Shown here: positions 1-7,756 of the stretch, in pieces
Position numbering within the stretch: the stretch's first letter is position 1
Layout of the letters: the number at the start of each line of letters is the position of its first letter
DNA from: Pantoea sp. At-9b
GTDB taxonomy: Bacteria > Pseudomonadota > Gammaproteobacteria > Enterobacterales > Enterobacteriaceae
Length of the DNA stretch: 64,000 bases
Assembly (NCBI RefSeq): GCF_000175935.2
Contig: NC_014838.1
Span: forward strand, 310,001-374,000
Direction: 5' to 3'
Notes under the pieces: generated by a model
Database searches by the model: none
The model's input: the letters and a program-made list of their open reading frames with translations, nothing else
What the model was told of the DNA's origin: nothing
Position numbers and translations under genes: made by a program

Positions 1-1
1 G

Positions 2-514
2 CCGCAGGCGGTGCTGGCCGGTGCGCCCGCATTGCGTGAAGGCGCATTCCATCACGCCGCGCTGTTTGCCGCCATCTGCGATTATGCGGCGGCAACGCGG
101 CAGCCTGATGAAGGGTTACAGGAGCAGCAACTGATGTGGCTGTGTGGCGAACTCATGGATGATTCGGCCAGTCGCCAGCAGGGGGATGCCCAACTGATGG
201 TGCAGGTCAAAGAGTATCTGCGCGCTAACCTGAGCAGCAAACCGCAACTGGCGACCCTGGCGCAGCAGGTCGGGCTGAGCAAGTACCACCTGGTGCGCCG
301 TTTTACTCAACTGACCGGGATGCCGCCACTGCAATATCATATGCAGCTGCGGTTGCATCATGCGCGCGATTTGCTGCGGCGAGGCGTGCATGCGCAGGAT
401 GCCGCGCTGCAACTCGGCTTTTATGACCAGAGCCATTTTATTAATGCTTTCCGCAAAGTGATGGGGACCACACCCCATCACTATGCGCATCAGCTCAGAA
501 TAAATTCGCGATAG
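2..514 (+). CDS. AraC-family transcriptional regulator, C-terminal part (5' end outside window)
   Basis: The reading frame is open to the left edge, so only the last 170 residues are visible. The final 100 residues form an AraC/XylS double helix-turn-helix: a first helix pair around LATLAQQVGLSKYHLVRRF and the conserved second part with LGFYDQSHFINAFRK. The N-terminal sensor domain is mostly missing, so the inducer cannot be guessed. It converges with the LysE-type exporter gene and their 3' ends overlap by 25 bases. An AraC regulator next to an amino-acid exporter is a common pairing, so it may control that exporter, but this is inference. Confidence 0.85.
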   Translation, partial: PQAVLAGAPALREGAFHHAALFAAICDYAAATRQPDEGLQEQQLMWLCGELMDDSASRQQGDAQLMVQVKEYLRANLSSKPQLATLAQQVGLSKYHLVRRFTQLTGMPPLQYHMQLRLHHARDLLRRGVHAQDAALQLGFYDQSHFINAFRKVMGTTPHHYAHQLRINSR

Positions 515-1128
515 CCGGAGCCAATCACGTAAATCGCGAAGTAACAAAAGATCAGCGCAGAGGCGAGATAGGAATATTTCAGCAGGCGCTGGCCCAGCAG
601 TTTCCCGCCCATGCTGCCCACCAGACACAACACGCAGGTCCAGAACACGCCAGCGATAAAGAAGCCGCTGAGGAACCATGACGTTGATCCGGCGCTGCCC
701 TGGCCCATGCGTGAGATCAGTGCGCCGCCCACGCTGGCAAACCACAGAATGGCGGTGGGTGATGACATCGCCAGCATCACACCACGGCTGAATTCACGCA
801 GCAGCGAGCGTCGTGGTTGCTGTTCTGACATGTTGATGGCGGTGACGGAACGATACGCGGCCAACAACATTTTCACCGCAAACCACATCAGTAGCGCGCC
901 ACCCCCAATCCACAGCACCCAGCGCACCGCCGTGAATTGCAGTACCACCGCCATCCCCGCCAGTGCCAGCAGGGCATAGATTAAATCGCCAATGCAGGTA
1001 CCAATCCCCAGCCAGAAACCGTGAAAATAGCCGCGCTGCATCGCCAGGGTGATCATGGCGATATTCGCCAGACCGATATCGAGGCATAACGACAAACTTA
1101 GCAGAAAACCATTTGAAAACTGCAACAT
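490..1128 (-). CDS. LysE/RhtB-family amino-acid exporter
   Basis: A 212-residue inner-membrane protein, the usual length for LysE/RhtB exporters. It starts MLQFSNGFLLSLSLCLDIGLANIAMI, matching the family's first helix, and holds five to six hydrophobic segments with a glycine-rich GIGTCIGDLIYALLALAG stretch in the second. The start at 1128 is chosen because the family homology begins there; the frame stays open about 58 codons further upstream, but that extension is not hydrophobic or family-like. LysE proteins expel amino acids or analogues by proton exchange; the substrate here cannot be read from sequence. It converges with the AraC regulator and diverges from the RHS gene. Confidence 0.85.
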   Translation of the reverse strand: MLQFSNGFLLSLSLCLDIGLANIAMITLAMQRGYFHGFWLGIGTCIGDLIYALLALAGMAVVLQFTAVRWVLWIGGGALLMWFAVKMLLAAYRSVTAINMSEQQPRRSLLREFSRGVMLAMSSPTAILWFASVGGALISRMGQGSAGSTSWFLSGFFIAGVFWTCVLCLVGSMGGKLLGQRLLKYSYLASALIFCYFAIYVIGSGYREFILS

Positions 1129-1204
1129 AGCTAAACACGCATCCCGCGTTAGTAAGAGTGGCGTTATTAAACCATGTTGCTGCGGACAGGTATTGGAAAG
1201 AATT

Positions 1205-1235
1205 GCGCGAGCAAGTGTCGCGCAGCGCCTTTTTT
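1205..1235 (+). terminator. Stem-loop with T-run upstream of the RHS gene (possible terminator or attenuator)
   Basis: GCGCGA (1205-1210) pairs with TCGCGC (1218-1223) across a 7-base loop, and six T residues follow at 1230-1235 after a short spacer. No + strand gene lies directly upstream, so it may be a leader attenuator of the following gene or a relic of lost sequence. The stem is short and this is a weak call. Confidence 0.3.
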
Positions 1236-1288
1236 GGGACGGGTAATTCACTAACGTGGAGGCATTACTCAGCGCGGAAAAGCTAACG

Positions 1289-2683
1289 ATGAACAACAGC
1301 AACCACGAATTCTACCGCTACACGCATGAAGGCTCTCGGGTCGTTAAATGTGCCCGCCAGCAAAGCAGAGCCAGTGAAGGTCAGCGTCAGGTGCATTATC
1401 TGACGGGACTGGAAATCCGTACCACGAGGCATGCAGACAGGGAAATTGAAAATGTGCGGGTGATTAGCGTCACGGGTGTGCGTATTCATGATTGGCTGCG
1501 GGGGAAACCGGAAGATGTTGCTCGCCATCAGCTGCGTTTTTGCATTAAGGATCGCGCGGACAGCAGCACGCTGGAGCTGGACAGTCAGGGTAAGATCATC
1601 AGCCGGGAACAGTATTACCCGTTTGGCGGAACGGCCCTGTGGGCAACACGCCAGCAAAGCGAAACCCGCTTTAAAACCTTGCGTTATTCGGGCAAAGAAC
1701 GCGATATGACTGGGCTGCTGTACTACGGATACCGCTACTACGCGCCCTGGTTGCTGCGCTGGTTGAATACCGATCCCGCCGGAAATATCGATGGGTTAAA
1801 TCGCTTTCGGATGGTGCAAAACAATCCTGTGACCCTGAGTGATCCCTGCGGATTAGCGCCCGAACGAAAACGGCGGCTTTCATTGCCGGCGGGTTTTGCA
1901 GCGAGTTCTCCCGCTAAAATAAGCCGAACTGAATCGCCCCGCCAGGCGGAAAGGGTGGTTAACAAGCTCGATCAACTGAAGCAGGTAATGAATCCTTTTC
2001 TTTCTGGTCCACCTGAAAGCGGTATGGAGAGTGGCGTTTTTCAAAGTATCAGCGAGGCGCTGAATAACAGACTGGTGCAGATTCAGGCATTACAGCACAA
2101 CCAGGAAAATCCCGTTCATAATCATTTGATCCAGGTGCTCTCAATTTATGAAAAACCGCTCGCTAAGTATCTCGATACTGCCGATTTGCAACGTCTTTCA
2201 CAGGTTTCCCGAAGCCTGAAACTTACCATTGATCCTCTGCAGCCCAATTTAGCACCTTACGGCGAGGTACTTTTTGGTACAGCCGCAGGAGGAGGGAAAA
2301 TCCCAATGAATATTGACCTTGTCAGGGATCTTCCCACCGAAGTCAGCATTCTCGATAAAGTCCACAACGACGGGAATACTGACCATTTCGATGCAAGTAA
2401 AAAAGAATTTTACGCCATGGTTCATATTTTACAGAAGGCAGTGATGGGGAAAACGGAATTTTTTCCACGGCAATTGACCAGTATTTATCATACTGCTCAT
2501 CCCATCAACCCGCAGGCATTGCAACTGACGGGTTTTCCCCTGGATGATATTAGCAGTATGTTTGAGGCGCTTCAGGAAATGGTCGAACCAAGCCTCAAAG
2601 ATCAGGTTGCCCGTGAATGGTACGGGAAGGTCATTGAATTGGACAAAGTGTATAAACAATATATCAAAACACATTATAAATAG
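1289..2683 (+). CDS. Orphan TccC/RHS-core protein with unrecognised C-terminal domain
   Basis: A 464-residue protein. Residues about 107-191 are the RHS-associated core of the insecticidal toxin complex C subunit (TccC/SepC type): YYPFGGTALWA, RYSGKERDMTGLLYYGYRYY, LNTDPAGNIDGLNRFRMVQNNPVTLSDPCGL. In full TccC proteins this core closes a YD-repeat shell and self-cleaves to free a variable C-terminal toxin. Here the long N-terminal YD-repeat shell is absent. The tail after DPCGLAP (about 270 residues) is mostly helical and matches no toxin domain I know. ATG 1289 is preferred; GTG 1256 is in frame upstream. It may be a silent tip cassette, an exported effector, or a degenerate remnant. Confidence 0.75.
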   Translation: MNNSNHEFYRYTHEGSRVVKCARQQSRASEGQRQVHYLTGLEIRTTRHADREIENVRVISVTGVRIHDWLRGKPEDVARHQLRFCIKDRADSSTLELDSQGKIISREQYYPFGGTALWATRQQSETRFKTLRYSGKERDMTGLLYYGYRYYAPWLLRWLNTDPAGNIDGLNRFRMVQNNPVTLSDPCGLAPERKRRLSLPAGFAASSPAKISRTESPRQAERVVNKLDQLKQVMNPFLSGPPESGMESGVFQSISEALNNRLVQIQALQHNQENPVHNHLIQVLSIYEKPLAKYLDTADLQRLSQVSRSLKLTIDPLQPNLAPYGEVLFGTAAGGGKIPMNIDLVRDLPTEVSILDKVHNDGNTDHFDASKKEFYAMVHILQKAVMGKTEFFPRQLTSIYHTAHPINPQALQLTGFPLDDISSMFEALQEMVEPSLKDQVAREWYGKVIELDKVYKQYIKTHYK

Positions 2684-2684
2684 C

Positions 2685-2699
2685 GCACCGTCCTGGTGC
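2685..2699. promoter_or_regulatory. NtrC-like binding site upstream of the urt-like operon
   Basis: GCACCGTCCTGGTGC fits the NtrC pattern GCAC-N7-GTGC exactly and lies about 96-110 bases upstream of the -24 element of a sigma54 promoter, a normal distance for an activator site. A second, weaker palindrome (ATCAC-N5-GTGAT) lies at 2741-2755. It indicates activation under nitrogen limitation; this is inferred from the match. Confidence 0.6.
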
Positions 2700-2774
2700 T
2701 GGTTGCTACGGAAAAGTGCAAACCAGTTAGAGGCATAATCATCACTGCTGGTGATGAACCTTGAATATTCTGCC

Positions 2775-2801
2775 CGGGCCAGAAAAGTTAAATCTGGCCC
2801 G
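2775..2801 (+). repeat. 9-bp inverted repeat overlapping the sigma54 -24 element
   Basis: CGGGCCAGA (2775-2783) and TCTGGCCCG (2793-2801) are perfect inverted arms with a 9-base loop. It could end transcription of the RHS gene, but no T-run follows, and the right arm is part of the sigma54 -24 element. It could instead be a regulatory palindrome. Confidence 0.4.
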
Positions 2802-2810
2802 CTTATTGCT
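2795..2810 (+). promoter_or_regulatory. Sigma54 (RpoN) promoter of the urt-like operon
   Basis: TGGCCCG-CTTA-TTGCT matches the -24/-12 consensus TGGCACG-N4-TTGCW with one core mismatch and the required 12-base GG-to-GC phasing. The predicted start near 2820 falls just before the first leader hairpin at 2822, which supports both calls. With the NtrC-like site upstream this implies Ntr control. Confidence 0.65.
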
Positions 2811-2820
2811 TGCTAAATCT

Positions 2821-2960
2821 TATTGCCCCAGCGTTGTGGCAATCACATCTTTTTTATGCAGACAGCGTTGTCTGCCAGCTGCTGGTTACACCCTGGCCGG
2901 ATCTCACCGGAAACCCATTCTGTTTTTCTTTCTTACTCATCACTTCTTTAAGAGGGTGCT
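2821..2960 (+). promoter_or_regulatory. ANTAR-type two-hairpin RNA leader of the urt-like operon
   Basis: Two hairpins follow the predicted transcription start. P1 is ATTGCCCC (2822-2829), loop AGCGTT (2830-2835), GTGGCAAT (2836-2843), with one mismatched pair. P2 is GCAGAC (2858-2863), loop AGCGTT (2864-2869), GTCTGC (2870-2875), perfect. Hexaloops with A at position 1 and G at position 4 in paired hairpins are the known RNA target of ANTAR antiterminators. GCCAG (2874-2878) can alternatively pair with CTGGC (2893-2897), overlapping P2, and a T-rich tract lies at 2921-2934, so an attenuator is plausible though its stem is weak. The urtA ribosome site AGAGGG is at 2951-2956. Confidence 0.75.
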
Positions 2961-4202
2961 ATGGCTATTAGTCGTCGTTCATTTCTTCAGGGATCTGCAT
3001 TATCGGCATTAGGTCTGGCTGCGGGCGTTGCGCCGAAACTCAGTTTTGCGGCAGAGAATAAAGACGCCATTAAAGTGGCGACCATTCTTGACCTGTCGGG
3101 TGGTCTGGATATTTACGGTAAACCGATGTCGAACGCCATCAACCTGGCGGCGGATGATATCAACGCCGCCGGTGGTTTGCTGGGCCGCCCGTTACAGATG
3201 ATTAATTACGATGCCCAATCCAATATGCAGCTTTATGCGCAGTATGCGCAGCAGGCGGCATTGAAAGATAAAGTGGCGGTGGTGCAGGGCGGTATTACCT
3301 CAGCCTCGCGTGAGGTGATTCGTCCGGTGCTGGACCGTTTTCGTTCGCTCTATTTTTATCCGGCACAGTATGAAGGCGGCGTGTGCGATCGCAATTACTT
3401 CTCCTCTGGCTCCACCCCGGCGCAAACCGTGGAGAAACTGGTGCCTTACGCCATGAAAAAGTGGGGTAAAAAAATCTATGTGGTGGCCGCAGATTACAAC
3501 TACGGCCAGATCGTCTCCGCGTGGGTGAAAAAGTCGGTCCATGACAACGGCGGAGAAGTGGTTACGGTGGAGTTCTTCCCGCTCGATGTGACCGATTTCG
3601 GGGCCGCGATCTCGAAAATCCAGAGTGCGAAACCCGATATCGTCTGGTCTGCGCTGGTGGGGGGCGCACATATCTCGTTCTATCGCCAATGGCACGCGGC
3701 AGGCATGAGCGGCAAGATCCCCATCGCGTCGACGGTGTTTGGCGGCGGTAACGAACATATCATCCTGTCGCCGGAAGAGAGCAACGGCATCCTGGTGGCC
3801 GCCAACTATATGCAGGAAATCCCGACGCCAGAAAATCAGGCTTTCGTGCAGAAATTCCACGCCAAATATGGTGCCAACACCCCGTATATCAGTGACCTGG
3901 CGATGGGGGCTTACCAGGGCATGCTGATATGGGCGGAAGGGGTACGCAAAGCCGGATCGGTTGACCGCATGAAGGTAATTGAGGCGCTGGAGTCCGGTAT
4001 CACAGTGGCGTCGCCAAGTGGCAAAGTCACGGTCGATCCCGCCACGCATCACTGCACGCTGGATGTGCACATCGCCGAAGTGGAAAACCATCAGATGAAG
4101 ATTCTGGAAACCTTCACCGATCAGCCACCAAGTGATACCGCGATGGTGTGCGATCTGAAGAAAAACCCGCGCGATACCAAACAGTATCAAATCGAGCTGT
4201 AA
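2961..4202 (+). CDS. urtA: Urea/amide-type ABC transporter substrate-binding protein (UrtA/FmdD/AmiC family)
   Basis: A 413-residue periplasmic binding protein of the branched-chain amino acid/amide type, at the length usual for UrtA. The N-terminus has a twin-arginine signal (SRRSF at residues 4-8, then a hydrophobic stretch ending near SFAAE). The body contains family segments IYGKPMSNAINLAADDINAAGG and GGITSASREVIRPVLD. The family binds urea, short-chain amides or related compounds. With the downstream ANTAR regulator and amidase, an amide is as likely as urea, so the urt symbol is by family. It is the first gene of a five-gene operon; the start is fixed by AGAGGG five bases upstream. Confidence 0.85.
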   Translation: MAISRRSFLQGSALSALGLAAGVAPKLSFAAENKDAIKVATILDLSGGLDIYGKPMSNAINLAADDINAAGGLLGRPLQMINYDAQSNMQLYAQYAQQAALKDKVAVVQGGITSASREVIRPVLDRFRSLYFYPAQYEGGVCDRNYFSSGSTPAQTVEKLVPYAMKKWGKKIYVVAADYNYGQIVSAWVKKSVHDNGGEVVTVEFFPLDVTDFGAAISKIQSAKPDIVWSALVGGAHISFYRQWHAAGMSGKIPIASTVFGGGNEHIILSPEESNGILVAANYMQEIPTPENQAFVQKFHAKYGANTPYISDLAMGAYQGMLIWAEGVRKAGSVDRMKVIEALESGITVASPSGKVTVDPATHHCTLDVHIAEVENHQMKILETFTDQPPSDTAMVCDLKKNPRDTKQYQIEL

Positions 4203-4213
4203 CAGGAGCCACT

Positions 4214-5083
4214 ATGGATCTGTTGATTATCTATGGCATTGAGGTGCTCAATGCTATCGCGGTGCTGATTATCATGAGCCTCGGGCTGGCGGTGGTGTTT
4301 GGCATGATGAAAATCGTCAATATGGCGCATGGCGAATTTATGATGCTCGGCGGCTACAGCGCGATTCTCGCCACCAATCATCTCGGTGTGCCGATCTGGA
4401 TTGCCATGTTGGTGATTGCCCCGCTGGTGGTGGGGGTGTTCGGCATCGTCATTGAACGCGTGATTATCCGACACCTCTATGGCCGGATGATTGACACCAT
4501 GCTGGCGACCTGGGGACTGAGTCTGGCGCTGATTGGGGCGGCCACCATGCTGTTCGGTAACACCACGCTGGGCATCAGTTCACCGCTGCCCAGCGTCAGT
4601 GTTGGTAGTTACAGCACCAGTGGGTATTCGCTGTTTACCATCCTGTTTGCGCTGTGCCTGGTGGGGGCGCTGTGGCTGCTGTTGCGCTACACCACCCTCG
4701 GGTTATGCGCGCGCGCCACGATGCAGAATGCGCGCATGGCGGCGGCGCTCGGCACCAATCCCGGCAAAATCTACAGCCTGACATTCGGTCTGGGTGCGGC
4801 GCTGTCAGGACTCGGCGGGGCGTTGCTGGCACCGATCACCGGGGTGATCCCGACTATCGGCATCAGTTTTATCGCCAAAGCGTTTATCACGGTGATTGGC
4901 GGCGGCAGTGCCATCATCGCCGGTACGCTCTCCTCATCCACCCTGTTTGGCACCATCTCGCAACTGGCGACCTACGCGTGGACGCCGGTATTCGGCGCAG
5001 TGGCGTTGTTATTAAGCGCGATTGTGCTGCTGCGGCTGTTGCCACAGGGCATCACCGGACGCTTTTTCAGGAGGTCGCTGTGA
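4214..5083 (+). CDS. urtB: Urea/amide-type ABC transporter permease 1 (UrtB/LivH family)
   Basis: A 289-residue inner-membrane permease with about eight hydrophobic segments. Typical LivH/UrtB motifs are seen: LGLAVVFGMMKIVNMAHGEFMMLGGY near the N-terminus and LGLCARATMQNARMAAALG in the cytoplasmic coupling region. ATG 4214 follows GGAG at 4206-4209. It lies 11 bases after urtA and its stop overlaps the GTG start of the next gene, so translation is probably coupled. With the next permease it forms the membrane channel of the transporter. Confidence 0.88.
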   Translation: MDLLIIYGIEVLNAIAVLIIMSLGLAVVFGMMKIVNMAHGEFMMLGGYSAILATNHLGVPIWIAMLVIAPLVVGVFGIVIERVIIRHLYGRMIDTMLATWGLSLALIGAATMLFGNTTLGISSPLPSVSVGSYSTSGYSLFTILFALCLVGALWLLLRYTTLGLCARATMQNARMAAALGTNPGKIYSLTFGLGAALSGLGGALLAPITGVIPTIGISFIAKAFITVIGGGSAIIAGTLSSSTLFGTISQLATYAWTPVFGAVALLLSAIVLLRLLPQGITGRFFRRSL

Positions 5084-6114
5084 GGAAATTATTATCGGAA
5101 CGGGTGCAGATCATCGGCGTTGCGCTGGTGGTGATGTTGGTGGCGTTCTGGCTCTCCGGCGCGCTGGAGCTGTATACGCTGCTGTCGGTCACGGTGTTTC
5201 TGGTGATGGGGCTGCTGTCGCTCAGTCTGGCATTTATCTGGGGCTACGGCGGTATTCTGTGCTTTGGTCAGGCGGCGTTTTTCGGCCTGGGTGCCTATAC
5301 CTACGCCATCTGCGCCATTAACTGGGGGGATTCCACCTGGGCGGTGGTCATGGCGGTGCTGCTGCCCACCTTGTTCTCGCTGCTGCTGGGCTATGTGATC
5401 TTCTATGGCGGCGTAAGCGATGTCTATCTTGGCGCGATTACCCTGGCAGTGAGTCTGGTGCTGTTTAACTGGGTGAACTCAACGGCGGGCAGCGAATATC
5501 ACATCGGCCAGGCATTGCTGGGTGGTTTCAACGGCATTCCGTCAGTGCCAACCCTGAATCTGCCCTTCCAGCCCGATGCGATCCTGGCACCAGAAGCGAT
5601 CTTTCTGGTGACGGCGGGCTGTCTGGCGCTGTGCTACGTCCTGCTGAAATTCACCTTACTCAGCCGCTTTGGCAAAACGGTGGTGGCAATCCGCGAGAAT
5701 GAACAGCGCGCGGGGTTGCTGGGCTACAACGTGCCGGCGCACAAGCTGGCCACCTTCGCCATCGGGGCGGCGATAGCCGGGCTGGCGGGGTGTTTATACG
5801 TCAACTGGGGCGCATTTGTCAGTCCTGGCGTGTTCAGCATCAGCCAGTCAGCGCAGATCATTATCTGGGTGATTGTGGGCGGGCGCGGCACGCTGATCGG
5901 GCCGGTGATCAGCTGCATTCTGTTGCAATGGATGGTCACCCGCCTCGGTGCGCAACAGACGGTGGACGTCAATCTGGTGCTGGGGGTGATTTTGGCGGTG
6001 TTTGTGTTGCTGATCCCCGGCGGCCTTTTGCCAACGCTGCAACGTGTGTGGCGGCGTAAACGCCAACCGACCGCGCAGCCAGCCACCGCGCAGGTGAGTG
6101 AGGTGAAACAATGA
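5080..6114 (+). CDS. urtC: Urea/amide-type ABC transporter permease 2 (UrtC/LivM family)
   Basis: A 344-residue inner-membrane permease. The start is GTG 5080, set by a perfect AGGAGG at 5069-5074 and the overlap with the urtB stop; the frame is open far upstream but that part is not family-like. LivM/UrtC motifs include IWGYGGILCFGQAAFFGLGAY and VVAIRENEQRAGLLGYNV, with IIWVIVGGRGTLIGPV towards the end. It pairs with UrtB. Its stop overlaps the ATG of the ATPase gene by four bases (ATGA). Confidence 0.88.
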   Translation: MRKLLSERVQIIGVALVVMLVAFWLSGALELYTLLSVTVFLVMGLLSLSLAFIWGYGGILCFGQAAFFGLGAYTYAICAINWGDSTWAVVMAVLLPTLFSLLLGYVIFYGGVSDVYLGAITLAVSLVLFNWVNSTAGSEYHIGQALLGGFNGIPSVPTLNLPFQPDAILAPEAIFLVTAGCLALCYVLLKFTLLSRFGKTVVAIRENEQRAGLLGYNVPAHKLATFAIGAAIAGLAGCLYVNWGAFVSPGVFSISQSAQIIIWVIVGGRGTLIGPVISCILLQWMVTRLGAQQTVDVNLVLGVILAVFVLLIPGGLLPTLQRVWRRKRQPTAQPATAQVSEVKQ

Positions 6115-6842
6115 GCGCAACGGTGCTGTTACAAACCAGAAAAATGGGTGTCAGCTTTGGCGGCGTCCATGCGGTGAAAGAGGTGGATTTCACTCTGCAC
6201 GAGGGCGAATTGCGTTGCCTGATTGGCCCGAATGGCGCAGGGAAAAGTACCTTCTTTAAAATGCTGAGTGGTCAGGTGACACCCAGCCGTGGCGAGTGTC
6301 GTTATCGCGACCGGGTGATTTCCGGGCTGCGACCCTGGGAGATCGCGCGCCTCGGCATTGGCATCAAGACCCAGGTGCCCAGCGTGTTCGACGGTTTGAG
6401 CGTGCGTGAGAATCTGTGGCAGGCGGCGGCCAATCGCATGGCGAAATCCGCGCTGCCTGCGGCGATTGATCAGGTGTTACAGGATATTGGCCTGCTCCAG
6501 TTTGCCGACGCCACCTTATCTGAGCTGGCGCACGGTCAGCGGCAGTGGGTGGAGCTGGGGATGATCCTGATTTCGCGTCCGCAACTGGTGTTGCTGGATG
6601 AGCCCGCCGCCGGGATGACGCACCACGAAGTACGCAAAACCGCTGCGTTAATCAAAGCCATCAACCAGCAAAGTACCGTGGTGGTGGTGGAGCATGATAT
6701 GGAGTTCATCAGCATGATTGCGCAGAAGGTAACGGTGTTTAATCAGGGGGCGGTACTGGCGGAGGGCAGCTTTCGTGAGGTGACCAGCAACCCGCTGGTT
6801 AAAGAGGCCTATCTCGGTAATGTGGAGATTAAACATGCTTGA
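6111..6842 (+). CDS. urtD: Urea/amide-type ABC transporter ATP-binding protein 1 (UrtD/LivG family)
   Basis: A 243-residue cytoplasmic ATPase. The Walker A motif GPNGAGKST is near residue 38 and Walker B LVLLDEP follows the signature region. The signature reads LSELAHGQRQ instead of the classic LSGGQ, a form common in UrtD proteins. The C-terminus EAYLGN is typical of LivG-type subunits. It overlaps urtC by four bases and urtE by eight, so the genes are tightly coupled. It works as a heterodimer with UrtE. Confidence 0.88.
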   Translation: MSATVLLQTRKMGVSFGGVHAVKEVDFTLHEGELRCLIGPNGAGKSTFFKMLSGQVTPSRGECRYRDRVISGLRPWEIARLGIGIKTQVPSVFDGLSVRENLWQAAANRMAKSALPAAIDQVLQDIGLLQFADATLSELAHGQRQWVELGMILISRPQLVLLDEPAAGMTHHEVRKTAALIKAINQQSTVVVVEHDMEFISMIAQKVTVFNQGAVLAEGSFREVTSNPLVKEAYLGNVEIKHA

Positions 6843-7539
6843 AATCAAAGAGATGGTCTCAGGGTATAACAAAATTCCGGTGCTGCATCTGTCTGAATTG
6901 TTTGTCGGTGCCAAATCCTTCACGGGCGTACTGGGACGTAACGGCATGGGCAAAACCACGTTGCTGCGCGCCATCATGGGTGAGCTGCCCGCCTGGCAGG
7001 GTAGCATTGCGCTGAACGGTATTGATATCACCGCTTATCAGGCACACCAGCGGGCGGCAGCAGGGATCGGTTTTGTGCCCCAGGGGCGGCAAATCTTTCC
7101 ACTGCTGACGGTGGAAGAGAACTTGCGCATGGGCTGCGTCAAACACTTCTCCCGTGCCGGACAGATTATCGAGCAGATGCTGGAGATCTTCCCGCGTCTG
7201 AAACGTCTGCTGGCGCAACCGGGAGGATCGTTGTCCGGTGGGGAACAACAATTGCTGGCGCTGGCGCGCTGTTTATGTGGTCAGCCGCAACTGGTGCTAC
7301 TGGATGAACCCACCGAGGGGATTCAGCCGAATATCTGTGAGGAGATCATCGAGACACTGCAACGGCTCAGGCATGAGATGGATATCTCCATCATCCTGGT
7401 AGAACAGGATATTGAGTTTCTCTATGCGCTGTCAGATCGTATCCATGTGATTGAGAAGGGGGAGATTATTCACCACATCGATCCGCAAACCACCTCCAGC
7501 GCCAGTATTGCCGAGCAGTTTTTGGGTTTTCATGCCTAG
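6835..7539 (+). CDS. urtE: Urea/amide-type ABC transporter ATP-binding protein 2 (UrtE/LivF family)
   Basis: A 234-residue ATPase with Walker A GRNGMGKTT, signature LSGGEQQLLALARCL and Walker B LVLLDEPTEGIQP, the last typical of LivF/UrtE. ATG 6835 is chosen because family homology begins there (MLEIKEMVSGYN). It is the last gene of the transporter operon; a large paired palindrome follows 17 bases later and may end the transcript. The ANTAR regulator begins about 220 bases downstream. Confidence 0.88.
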   Translation: MLEIKEMVSGYNKIPVLHLSELFVGAKSFTGVLGRNGMGKTTLLRAIMGELPAWQGSIALNGIDITAYQAHQRAAAGIGFVPQGRQIFPLLTVEENLRMGCVKHFSRAGQIIEQMLEIFPRLKRLLAQPGGSLSGGEQQLLALARCLCGQPQLVLLDEPTEGIQPNICEEIIETLQRLRHEMDISIILVEQDIEFLYALSDRIHVIEKGEIIHHIDPQTTSSASIAEQFLGFHA

Positions 7540-7556
7540 TTTTCTGCACGCAGTAG

Positions 7557-7647
7557 CCCTCACCCTAACCCTCTCCCGCAAGCGGGAGAGGGGATCGATC
7601 GAGCACTATCTCCCTCTCCCGCCTGCGGGAGAGGGCCGGGGTGAGGG
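7557..7647. repeat. Double-hairpin palindromic repeat (CCCTCTCCCGC family)
   Basis: The element opens CCCTCACCCTAACCC and closes CCGGGGTGAGGG, so its ends are inverted. Inside are two perfect 11-bp hairpins: CCCTCTCCCGC/GCGGGAGAGGG at 7569-7592 and again at 7612-7635, each with a 2-base loop. Elements of this form are scattered between genes in many proteobacteria. Placed right after the transporter operon it could stop transcription or protect the 3' end. Confidence 0.7.
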
Positions 7648-7756
7648 TACAAACACACTTGTCCCAACCGACACACTTCCCGACCGCCCAAACAAAGCAG
7701 TCGTTGCTCTGTGGGCTTAGTGTAATGCTTCACACTCCATCAACTCAGGGTGACGC

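Noticed and set aside
116..745. Minus-strand open frame (209 codons) across the AraC end and the LysE gene
   Set aside because: It overlaps two convincing genes in other frames and has no family pattern.
2775..2801. Inverted repeat as a simple terminator of the RHS gene
   Set aside because: Its right arm coincides with the sigma54 -24 element and no T-run follows; kept as a repeat with an open role.
3300..4190. Long open frame (296 codons) on the minus strand opposite the urtA-type gene
   Set aside because: It lies wholly antisense to a clear gene, has no family features, and is explained by GC-rich codon structure.
7557..7647. CRISPR-like repeat
   Set aside because: Only two hairpin units with different surroundings and no spacer array or cas gene; it is a palindromic intergenic element.
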